DNA of 5,346 nt from Bacillota bacterium (GTDB taxonomy: Bacteria > Bacillota_I > Bacilli_A > ML615J-28 > CAG-698). The stretch lies in assembly GCA_023410025.1 (NCBI GenBank), contig JAEYQM010000089.1:1-5346 (forward strand), written 5' to 3'. This document shows positions 1 to 5,346 of this stretch, piece after piece. The notes below the pieces were generated by a model. It was not told the origin of the DNA. It ran no database searches and saw nothing but the letters and a program-made list of their open reading frames with translations. Both the position numbers and the translations under genes were made by a program. Each line of letters starts with the position of its first letter. Position 1 is the first letter of the stretch.

Positions 1-2392
1 TTCTTGTTAAAGCGACATAGAATAATCTTCTTTCTTCACTAAAGTCATAGGATTCGTCTTTTGTCCTTACAAAGTTAAAAATAGGATCATCTTCAATTTG
101 TGATGGAAATCCATACTTTCCATTTAATGCATTAATAATTATTACATTATCATACGTTAAACCTTTTGTTGTATGAGCAGTCATAAATGAAAGTTTTACA
201 TCAGGATATTTATTTGAAATAATTTGATTATTTTTAATTTTATCTGCATTAGAATAAAATAGTCCAGTTTTTAATAAATGGTTACCATCAAAGTTGTATC
301 TACCGATAATTAATATATTTTTATCATTTGGATTTAAAGTTTTAATTAATCCTATAACTTGTTCCAACAATTTAGCTTTATTTGCATCTGCACCTTCGTT
401 AGTAGGTGATTTATAACTACCATCATATGTATAAACAGTAATAGGCTTGTCTATATGTTTATTAGAAATAAGTTGTTTCTTTATTTGTGAATCATTCTTT
501 TGTACAAACTCCCCAGCTATATTAATTAATTCTTGTGCATTACGATAAGTTCTAATAATTTTTAAAACTGACGCATATCCCATTTGTTCAACAAATTTAG
601 TAAATAAATTAACTTCACTGCCTGCATAACCATATATAGCTTGCCAATCATCACCTACTACGCAAATCTTTGCATTAGTAGCATTTTTTATTTCATTTAC
701 TAAATTAAGTCTTGCACGAGAAATATCTTGATACTCATCAATTAATACATATCTAAAATTGATTTTATCTCTAACATCTTTTACTTCTCTTAATAATCTA
801 GCTGATTCATTTATCATATCTTCAAAATCAATTAGTTTATTTTCTTTTAAATGAAGTTGATATGCTAAATAAACCTTTTGCATAATATCTAAGAAAAGTA
901 AATTTCTTGGATTATTTGTCTTTCTTTTAAGTACTTCAAATTCCTCATTTGTGTAATCTTTAGTTTTAAATAAACTTATAAATCTTGAAGCAATTTTTGT
1001 AAATTTATAAATATACTTATTATCTTCATTTTTCCTAATTGCTTCATAGATTTCTTCATCACTTTTTCTAACTAATTCAAAACCTTGTTTTATTAACTCT
1101 TCTTCTAAATGCTCAAGCAAAATTCTTCCATCATTAAACTTAGAAAAGGTAGTAATAAGTTTTGTATTATGTATCTTATGATGATGAATCTTATAATTCA
1201 TGTTTATAACATAACTCTCAAGTTCTTCTTTAGAATATCGATTGTTTTTAAAATCTTCTGTTATTCCAAAATGTTCTATATAACACTCTTTATCACCTTG
1301 TTTAATATAAAAGTCAGGTGTATATATTTTACTTGCATTTGGTATTGGATATTTATATGGTTTTTCATATTCATATTCAATTCCATTTAAGAATAAAAAG
1401 TTTGCTATTTGTACTTCTTCGTTACTCCTTAAAATTTCATTTAAAATTGTGGAGTTTTTCTTTTTGTTTTGCTCGATATAATTTTCATTGAAACTAGATA
1501 AATTATGTTTTAAAGTAGTAAAATCACTGGTTTCTATTAATGTAAAATGATCTTCTAATGAAATATCTTTTGTAATATCTTCAGTAAGATCTAGATAATA
1601 TGCAAATAGCATAATCATTTTTTGTAATAAATCTTTGTCTTTAGAAATCAATTCATTTATATAATCTTTTATAAAGTAAAAATTGTTTGGATATATATTT
1701 GAATCTGCATAATCAACATCCTTCTTAACAATCGCCCTTCCACAAGAGTGGAATGTAGATATTGGTACATCAAATCCTAATTTATCTTTTATTTTTTCTT
1801 TTAATTCATTAACTGCTTTATTTGTAAAAGCAATGATTAATATATCTTTAGGATTAACATTTTTCTTTTCAATTAAGTATTTGACCTTTGCAGCAAGTGT
1901 GGTAGTTTTACCTGCACCAGCACCTGCAATAATTAATGAATAGTCTTCATCATCTAAACAAACTCTTCTCTGTTCTTCATCTAATTTAATATTTGGATCT
2001 ATTTTCTTAAGAATATCATTAAAATAATCATTATCAATTTTCAAGTGTCTTTCTACAAATTCATCATTATGCTTTTTTATTATTTCAAAATTATTGATTA
2101 TATCACTATACTTATATATGAAATCATTAATTAATTCTATATCTATACCATTATTCTCACAATACATATTTAAACTGTTTGTATCACGTAAAGTAAGATA
2201 TTTATTATATTGATCAGAAAAGTTATTTTTTAAAGTTAATAATTCACTTCTTGCTATAAACCTATCTTCTTCTAATAGGGAATTAAACTCAAATAAGAAT
2301 TCTGATACGTCACATTCTTTAGTTATATTGTCTTTATATACAGTTGTATTATTAACTGGTTTTTTCTTAAATAAGCTATTAATAAAACCCAT
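1..2392 (-). CDS. UvrD/helicase IV-like superfamily 1A DNA helicase with nuclease-like insert (3' end missing)
   Basis: Predicted ATP-dependent 3'-5' DNA helicase, cytoplasmic, probably in repair or recombination. The frame is open for 797 codons from ATG 2390-2392 and runs off the left edge. Visible motifs: Q motif (Q141 in LDEEQRR), Walker A (AGAGAGKTT, K162), motif Ia (AFTNKA, T190), FHSCG (H215), motif II DEYQD (552-556), motif III GDDWQAIY (W583), motif IV TYRN (R617), motif V AHTTKG (H740-G744) and motif VI VALTR (793-797), where the window ends. The GDDWQ signature resembles E. coli helicase IV more than UvrD or PcrA. Residues about 320-400, between Ia and II, contain EEVQIANFL, TPDFY (D360) and IEHFG (E373), a pattern like the PD-(D/E)XK nuclease fold. 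Residues 1-130 are unrecognised. The start has a good site, GAAAGGTG, 7 bases upstream. Probably up to about a hundred C-terminal residues are missing. The helicase assignment is firm; the subfamily is less so. Confidence 0.95.
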   Translation of the reverse strand, partial: MGFINSLFKKKPVNNTTVYKDNITKECDVSEFLFEFNSLLEEDRFIARSELLTLKNNFSDQYNKYLTLRDTNSLNMYCENNGIDIELINDFIYKYSDIINNFEIIKKHNDEFVERHLKIDNDYFNDILKKIDPNIKLDEEQRRVCLDDEDYSLIIAGAGAGKTTTLAAKVKYLIEKKNVNPKDILIIAFTNKAVNELKEKIKDKLGFDVPISTFHSCGRAIVKKDVDYADSNIYPNNFYFIKDYINELISKDKDLLQKMIMLFAYYLDLTEDITKDISLEDHFTLIETSDFTTLKHNLSSFNENYIEQNKKKNSTILNEILRSNEEVQIANFLFLNGIEYEYEKPYKYPIPNASKIYTPDFYIKQGDKECYIEHFGITEDFKNNRYSKEELESYVINMNYKIHHHKIHNTKLITTFSKFNDGRILLEHLEEELIKQGFELVRKSDEEIYEAIRKNEDNKYIYKFTKIASRFISLFKTKDYTNEEFEVLKRKTNNPRNLLFLDIMQKVYLAYQLHLKENKLIDFEDMINESARLLREVKDVRDKINFRYVLIDEYQDISRARLNLVNEIKNATNAKICVVGDDWQAIYGYAGSEVNLFTKFVEQMGYASVLKIIRTYRNAQELINIAGEFVQKNDSQIKKQLISNKHIDKPITVYTYDGSYKSPTNEGADANKAKLLEQVIGLIKTLNPNDKNILIIGRYNFDGNHLLKTGLFYSNADKIKNNQIISNKYPDVKLSFMTAHTTKGLTYDNVIIINALNGKYGFPSQIEDDPIFNFVRTKDESYDFSEERRLFYVALTR

Positions 2393-2399
2393 ATAGAAT

Positions 2400-2407
2400 C
2401 ACCTTTC
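2400..2407 (-). promoter_or_regulatory. Ribosome binding site of the helicase gene
   Basis: GAAAGGTG on the minus strand lies 7 bases before ATG 2390-2392. It fixes the start of the helicase gene, which cannot be judged by length because the gene is cut at the other end. Confidence 0.75.
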
Positions 2408-2481
2408 AATACATTAAAAAATTAAACTAAAATAACATAACATATTTATAATTTTTTGGTAAAAATTGGTTATTTTGTTAA

Positions 2482-2510
2482 TTATAACATATTTTGATAA
2501 AATAGTCTAT
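2482..2510 (-). promoter_or_regulatory. Promoter of the helicase gene (extended -10)
   Basis: The -35 box is TAGACT (2505-2510, four of six consensus bases). A 17-base spacer follows, then a perfect TATAAT (2482-2487) preceded by TG one base upstream. Transcription would begin near 2475, leaving an A/T-rich leader of about 80 bases. The segment ATATGTTATAATTAA is identical to the one in the promoter at 5188-5216. The gene appears to have its own promoter, separated by a terminator from the 89-residue gene upstream. Confidence 0.65.
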
Positions 2511-2548
2511 GGTTGCAGAAATAAAAAAATAAATTATTAACAATTTTA

Positions 2549-2578
2549 AAAAACCAACTTATTAAAAAGTTGGTTTTT
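2549..2578 (-). terminator. Intrinsic terminator after the 89-residue gene
   Basis: A perfect 12-bp stem (2549-2560 with 2567-2578) closes a 6-base loop. The core is CCAACTT/AAGTTGG flanked by A and T runs, so a T tract follows the hairpin on either strand. It lies about 45 bases beyond the minus-strand stop codon at 2624. No plus-strand gene converges on it, so its likely job is to end that transcript and insulate the helicase promoter. Confidence 0.85.
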
Positions 2579-2623
2579 ATTATAATTTTTTTATTTTTTG
2601 TTTACTAAAAATTAATAATTTTT

Positions 2624-2893
2624 TTAGCTAATATGATGTTTTATTAAGTACTTTTCTAAGAAACGAACTAATTGATGAGTGGTTTTAATATCAATTTCAT
2701 TTACATCATATCCATTTTCAGTTAAAAACCTTCTAAGTATTTTCTTTTGATTTTCAATAGCAACCCCATCTTCTCTAAAAATTGCTGGATAGTTATCAAA
2801 TCTTCTTGCAGTATAATATTTTACTTGATTTAATGTGAAATCATGTTTTCTTACCTTACATCTAACCTGATTATTGATTTCTTTATCTAACAT
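2624..2893 (-). CDS. Unrecognised 89-residue basic protein
   Basis: I do not recognise this protein. It is rich in Lys, Arg and His, spread along its length, with no signal peptide, no membrane segment and a single Cys (C12). The order is a polar N-terminus with basic RCKVRKH (11-17), a middle part with YYTARRFDNYP (26-36), then two probable amphipathic helices (about 45-58 and 70-86) joined by the turn ENGYD. A nucleic-acid-binding role would suit the charge but is only inference. ATG 2891-2893 is preceded by AAGGGAG at the right spacing. The gene stands alone, with its own promoter (2924-2953) overlapped by an inverted repeat, and a strong terminator downstream. It is probably real, given the start signals on one side and the terminator on the other. 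Confidence 0.75.
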   Translation of the reverse strand: MLDKEINNQVRCKVRKHDFTLNQVKYYTARRFDNYPAIFREDGVAIENQKKILRRFLTENGYDVNEIDIKTTHQLVRFLEKYLIKHHIS

Positions 2894-2920
2894 TTCAACA
2901 CTCCCTTTTTATAAATTTTA

Positions 2921-2937
2921 TTAACTATATTAGTTAA
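2921..2937. promoter_or_regulatory. Inverted repeat over the -10 box, possible operator
   Basis: TTAACTA (2921-2927) and TAGTTAA (2931-2937) are perfect 7-base inverted arms around the 3-base centre TAT. The repeat covers the predicted -10 box of the 89-residue gene. It is too A/T-rich and tightly looped to be a convincing terminator, and no gene ends here. A dimeric repressor site is the natural reading, but in such A+T-rich DNA a chance palindrome cannot be excluded. The regulator is unknown. Confidence 0.4.
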
Positions 2938-2953
2938 CAACATTTTTATTCAA
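2924..2953 (-). promoter_or_regulatory. Promoter of the 89-residue gene
   Basis: The -35 box is TTGAAT (2948-2953, four of six) and the -10 box TATAGT (2924-2929, five of six), separated by 18 bases. Transcription would start near 2917, giving a leader of roughly 24 bases with the ribosome binding site at 2901-2907. The -10 box lies inside an inverted repeat at 2921-2937. Confidence 0.5.
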
Positions 2954-2962
2954 TTTAACCAA

Positions 2963-3256
2963 TTAATATAAATATGGATATACTTCTGCATATGGTACAA
3001 ATTAATTATTTTTAATTAATGTTTTATATCATTAATACTTGCATATCTTGGATCACAAGTTTCTTAAGTTTTAACACAAAATTTTGATATCTACATTTTT
3101 ATGTAAGTTTTCTAGGTTTGTTTTATTGTAAACTCTACCAGATAATATAACAAAATTAGTTTTTCTTTTAAAACTTTGTAATAATTGATTTACTATTAAT
3201 TTTACTTTTCCAATTACCTAATATTGAGGTAATACTGTTATCCATTCTTTTGTTCA
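2963..3256 (-). pseudogene. Remains of a decayed protein-coding gene, family unknown
   Basis: No frame is long, yet minus-strand pieces read like protein. Frame with codons at 3071, 3074 and so on: open from 3253 to a stop at 3071-3073 apart from one TAG at 3218-3220; it begins KEWITVLPQY, and after the TAG it has VIGKVKLIVNQLL and TNFVILSGRVYN, with VDIKIL near its end. A shift then gives CDPRYASINDIKH (stop 3016-3018). A further shift back gives VPYAEVYPYLY, ending in TAA at 2963-2965. A competing 29-codon frame (3168-3257, GTG start, MDNSITSIL) has no convincing ribosome binding site. The alternating hydrophobic strands, and Pro, Gly and Trp codons in A+T-rich DNA, argue for past coding. 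I do not recognise the family. The pieces could instead be sequencing errors in a live gene, or chance. Confidence 0.4.
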
Positions 3257-3273
3257 CTCTTTAGACTAAATAT

Positions 3274-3414
3274 TTATTTGACCAATTCTTGTTCTAAATA
3301 CTTTTGAAGTTCTCTAATCATATAGTAATATCTATTAATCCTTATTGAACTGATACTTGTCATGTAAACAGTAATAAAAATAAGAAATAATAAAATTAAT
3401 GCTTGTTTTTCCAA
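3274..3414 (-). CDS. Possible 46-residue single-pass membrane peptide, or N-terminal remnant of the decayed gene
   Basis: The frame is closed upstream by TAG at 3418-3420. The first usable start is TTG at 3412-3414, and no good ribosome binding site precedes it; ATG at 3361-3363 would give only 29 residues. The translation has one clear membrane segment at about residues 5-24, including ALILLFLIFITVYM. A basic, aromatic stretch follows (RINRYYYMIR, 25-34), then an amphipathic charged helix ending EQELVK. That layout, inserted N-terminus plus cytoplasmic tail, looks protein-like. It ends just before the eroded pieces at 2963-3256, so the two may once have been one membrane-anchored protein. 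The weak start favours a remnant over a working gene. I do not recognise it. Confidence 0.3.
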   Translation of the reverse strand: MEKQALILLFLIFITVYMTSISSIRINRYYYMIRELQKYLEQELVK

Positions 3415-3478
3415 TAACTAATTTATAAATTCAAACAAGGATCTTATAAGTTTTTTCTAATGTGAATATAATTATTTT

Positions 3479-4012
3479 CTATAAATTAACAGTTTTATAA
3501 ATTGAATAACTACCCAATTTTCCTGTTTGTGATGTACCAATAACTAATTTATTTACAGTAAGTTTATTTGGTAATACTTCATCTTTTATTAATTGATATG
3601 CTTTATTAATCTTTTCTTCATCACCCTCCATAAATAATGTTGTATGGAATAAGTAATCTAAATCATAAGGGTGTAAACCTATATTATATTTTTTTAGTAA
3701 TAAATCATTTAGATCATCATGGATCTTATCAAGTATATTATTTTGTTTCATTTTTATCCAGATAATTGAATTAAAGTTTTCAATCCCACTCGTTTCTACA
3801 TCAAATTCTTTTAAACTATTATAATAATCTAATATTGTATTAATTACATCATTATGTATATTTTCATCAACTAAAAATGTTATTTTAAATGATATATGAA
3901 GTGGTAAAGTAAAATTAGAATTAAGAAAGTTTAAATCTTTTTCTATTTTTATAGCTTTTGTTTTTATTTTTTCTAATTGATTATCTACATCAATTCCTAT
4001 CCAGATATACAT
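3479..4012 (-). CDS. 2H phosphoesterase superfamily protein (2'-5' RNA ligase/cyclic phosphodiesterase-like)
   Basis: Cytoplasmic enzyme of the 2H (LigT-like) family, whose members open 2',3'-cyclic phosphates, cleave 2'-5' bonds in oligonucleotides or process cyclic nucleotide substrates; the substrate here is unknown. Both catalytic signatures are present: H39-x-S41 in LPLHISFKITF and H123-x-T125 in LFHTTLF. Each sits in a hydrophobic strand, as expected for the two-lobed fold. The length of 177 residues is typical and the protein is complete; it opens directly with the first strand (MYIWIGIDV). The start ATG 4010-4012 is preceded by AAAGGAGA (4019-4026), which overlaps the stop codon of the upstream gene. 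The 12-base gap and that overlap indicate one transcript and probable translational coupling with the 379-residue protein. There is no obvious terminator downstream. The family is confident; a ligase role should not be assumed. Confidence 0.88.
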   Translation of the reverse strand: MYIWIGIDVDNQLEKIKTKAIKIEKDLNFLNSNFTLPLHISFKITFLVDENIHNDVINTILDYYNSLKEFDVETSGIENFNSIIWIKMKQNNILDKIHDDLNDLLLKKYNIGLHPYDLDYLFHTTLFMEGDEEKINKAYQLIKDEVLPNKLTVNKLVIGTSQTGKLGSYSIYKTVNL

Positions 4013-4018
4013 TTATTA

Positions 4019-4026
4019 TCTCCTTT
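4019..4026 (-). promoter_or_regulatory. Ribosome binding site overlapping the upstream stop codon
   Basis: AAAGGAGA lies 6 bases before the ATG of the 2H phosphoesterase gene and shares bases 4025-4026 with the TAA (4025-4027) of the 379-residue gene. Ribosomes finishing the first gene would release on this site, which favours coupled production of the two proteins. Confidence 0.75.
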
Positions 4027-5164
4027 ATTTGTAATATACTTCATTATAGCCCTTATTTATTAAATCTAAATCTTTTGTAATATCTTCATAAGAATTATAT
4101 AGTTTAGATTTTTCTATATACTTCCCCCAATCCCCAGTTCTTGAAATACAACCCTTATCATTACCAAAATATATATCAAACTTCTCTACAATGTAATAAA
4201 ATAAATCTTCTTCTTTCATAATTTGAATTCTTTCTTTTTTATATTCATTTAAATATAGTTTATATATATCTTTATTTATATTTATAAACTTATTTTTTTT
4301 AAATAAGGTTTCATCTGTTGCAGCATTAACATTATCAAAATAATATATCCTCTTTGATGATGCAATTAATAAAACTTTATTATTATATAAATACTTACTT
4401 AATTTATTTTCATCATTAATAGTTTTAAATAGTTTTTTATTAAATAACCCTACTTGTTTTTTATATTGAACAAAAATTTGCTTTCCTTCAATCACCTCTT
4501 TAATGAATTTTAATATCATATTTTCTTTTATAAAACCATAAACATAATCGTTTATATCTATAAAATAATGCTTAGAATTATCTTTATTAAAATAAAACAT
4601 AACATCATTAATCATAAATGAAAATAAATCATGGAATTTAATTACAAATCTATTAGGGTAAATAGTATAATTTATATTAGGATAATTATATAAAATGAAC
4701 TCTTTTATTTGATCAAAATTGATACCTTTTCTTAATTGTGATATTGATCTATATGGAGCCTTACTGTATTCTTGTTTTAATTCATTATATAACTGTATCA
4801 TCTCTTCTTTTGTATAAAGGGAAGATGTTTTAATTTCATCATTATTTATGCTATCATAATTAATATTTACATTATACATTCCCTCGTAAAAATATATATC
4901 AATATTACAATTTAATTCATTACTAATTTGAAATATATATTGATTTACATTACTATCTAATATTTTTTTAATATTAATAAGTAATTCACCAATTTCATCA
5001 GCTGTAAATTCATACCTTGTTTCTTCAAACACTTTATTATTAATTTTATAATAAAAAGTAGTGTTAAGCAAATTACTTTCAAATGCATCTAAAGAAATAA
5101 CACTAAGTTTATAACCTTTAATTTCAAAACCAAATTCATACTTTTCATCTTTAAATCTAATCAT
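4025..5164 (-). CDS. Unrecognised 379-residue cytoplasmic protein, first gene of an operon with the 2H phosphoesterase
   Basis: I recognise no domain with confidence. There is no signal peptide or clear membrane helix; the sequence is rich in Asn, Lys, Ile, Tyr and Phe. The first 110 or so residues alternate short strands with one helix (TADEIGELLINIKKIL) in a pattern faintly like small immunity proteins of the WapI type, but this is weak. The middle has a charged helix (TKEEMIQLYNELKQEY). The C-terminal third has VLLIASSKRIYYFDN and, near the end, ISRTGDWGKY. I place the start at ATG 5162-5164 because GGGGGA (5169-5174) precedes it at usable spacing. A TTG at 5174-5176 would add four residues but has no ribosome binding site and lies almost at the predicted transcription start. 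The gene is coupled to the 2H phosphoesterase that follows, so the two probably act together. No truncation or frameshift is visible. Confidence 0.85.
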   Translation of the reverse strand: MIRFKDEKYEFGFEIKGYKLSVISLDAFESNLLNTTFYYKINNKVFEETRYEFTADEIGELLINIKKILDSNVNQYIFQISNELNCNIDIYFYEGMYNVNINYDSINNDEIKTSSLYTKEEMIQLYNELKQEYSKAPYRSISQLRKGINFDQIKEFILYNYPNINYTIYPNRFVIKFHDLFSFMINDVMFYFNKDNSKHYFIDINDYVYGFIKENMILKFIKEVIEGKQIFVQYKKQVGLFNKKLFKTINDENKLSKYLYNNKVLLIASSKRIYYFDNVNAATDETLFKKNKFININKDIYKLYLNEYKKERIQIMKEEDLFYYIVEKFDIYFGNDKGCISRTGDWGKYIEKSKLYNSYEDITKDLDLINKGYNEVYYK

Positions 5165-5168
5165 AAAA

Positions 5169-5174
5169 TCCCCC
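5169..5174 (-). promoter_or_regulatory. G-rich ribosome binding site deciding the ATG start
   Basis: GGGGGA on the minus strand lies 4 bases before ATG 5162-5164. It is an unusual but plausible Shine-Dalgarno sequence, and a run of five G is striking in this A/T-rich DNA. The competing TTG start at 5174-5176 touches this run and has only A and T upstream. Confidence 0.6.
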
Positions 5175-5187
5175 AAAAATATATTTA

Positions 5188-5216
5188 ATTATAACATATA
5201 TAAATTATGAAAACAA
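5188..5216 (-). promoter_or_regulatory. Promoter of the two-gene operon (extended -10)
   Basis: The -35 box TTGTTT (5211-5216, three of six) is followed after 17 bases by a perfect TATAAT (5188-5193) with TG one base upstream, which compensates for the weak -35. Transcription would begin near 5181, leaving a leader of only about 17 bases. The segment ATATGTTATAATTAA (5185-5199 on the plus strand, reversed) is identical to that at the helicase promoter (2479-2493). Confidence 0.65.
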
Positions 5217-5233
5217 TAAAGAATTTATATAAA

Positions 5234-5267
5234 AAAATTATTTTAATCATTTGATTAAAATAATTTT
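5234..5267 (-). terminator. Intrinsic terminator of the gene at the right edge
   Basis: Perfect inverted arms of 16 bases (5234-5249 and 5252-5267) surround a TT centre. The stem is A/T apart from a single C-G pair beside the loop, so its strength comes from length. On the minus strand the run of seven T (5231-5237) closes the stem and trails it. It begins 5 bases after the TAA at 5273-5275, as expected for the terminator of that gene, and it separates that gene from the operon promoter. Confidence 0.75.
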
Positions 5268-5272
5268 AATAC

Positions 5273-5346
5273 TTAATAAGTCATTCCATTACCTGCTTCT
5301 ACTCTAAAGCTAACTTCTGTTTTTGAATCATATTTATAATAAAATT
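5273..5346 (-). CDS. C-terminal end of an unrecognised protein (5' end outside the window)
   Basis: A minus-strand frame enters at the right edge and is open for 23 codons to TAA 5273-5275. The translation contains YYKYDSKTEV and ends VSFRVEAGNGMTY. Alternating polar and hydrophobic residues and the use of Gly, Arg and Val codons look like a beta-rich protein end rather than chance. The 16-bp hairpin immediately downstream supports a real gene end. The other two minus-strand frames are stopped early. Nothing can be said of the function from so short a piece. Confidence 0.65.
   Translation of the reverse strand, partial: FYYKYDSKTEVSFRVEAGNGMTY

Noticed and set aside
1109..1390. 93-codon open frame on the plus strand
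   Set aside because: It lies wholly opposite the helicase frame, in the nuclease-like region. Its product is a low-complexity run of Phe, Ile and Tyr, as expected from the antisense of A/T-rich coding DNA, and no ribosome binding site is evident.
2408..2475. Riboswitch or attenuator in the helicase leader
   Set aside because: The leader is about 80 bases of mostly A and T, with only a loose direct repeat (TTGGTAAAAATTGGTTA on the plus strand) and no stable stem or known riboswitch core.
2607..2625. Near-palindrome of A and T runs just after the 89-residue gene
   Set aside because: The arms meet with no room for a loop and hold only A and T; the hairpin at 2549-2578 is a far better terminator.
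3168..3257. 29-codon minus-strand frame with GTG and ATG starts (MDNSITSIL)
   Set aside because: No convincing ribosome binding site, and it overlaps a longer, more protein-like frame (3071-3253). Treated as part of the decayed region, not as a gene.
3436..3460. Possible terminator after the 2H phosphoesterase gene around CTTATAAG
   Set aside because: The 8-base palindrome has no loop and its flanks do not pair, so I could not build a credible stem.
1..5346. CRISPR array, tRNA, rRNA, insertion sequence or attachment site
   Set aside because: I saw no regularly spaced repeats, no cloverleaf or conserved rRNA stretches, no transposase motifs and no paired terminal repeats on either strand.

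Overview
This is a strongly A+T-rich window in which every gene I can support reads on the minus strand. The base composition, AAGGAGG-type ribosome binding sites, sigma-A-like promoters with TATAAT -10 boxes and purely TAA stops suggest a low-GC Firmicute or an Acholeplasma/Erysipelotrichia-like relative. Tryptophans are written TGG and no TGA is read through, so the standard code fits. I cannot name a species.

In order of transcription (right to left): the last 23 codons of an unknown gene enter at the right edge (5273-5346) and end at a 16-bp AT-rich hairpin (5234-5267). A promoter with an extended -10 then drives a two-gene operon: an unrecognised 379-residue protein (4025-5164) and a 177-residue 2H phosphoesterase (3479-4012). 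The second gene's ribosome binding site overlaps the first gene's stop codon.

The 585 bases from 2894 to 3478 hold no long open frame. They do contain a possible 46-codon membrane peptide (3274-3414), stretches of protein-like sequence in shifting minus-strand frames (2963-3256) that look like a decayed gene, and the promoter of the next gene. I find no clear terminator after the phosphoesterase gene. An unrecognised 89-residue basic protein (2624-2893) follows; its -10 box is covered by a perfect inverted repeat that could be an operator. A strong hairpin (2549-2578) ends that unit.

The left half (1-2392) is one minus-strand gene cut off at the left edge: a superfamily 1A helicase of the UvrD/Rep/helicase IV type. 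It has all the main motifs and, between motifs Ia and II, a segment resembling a PD-(D/E)XK nuclease core. Its promoter shares an identical 15-base extended -10 segment with the two-gene operon. Nothing in the sequence links the helicase functionally to the other genes. The least explained parts are the 379-residue protein paired with the 2H phosphoesterase, and the eroded interval.
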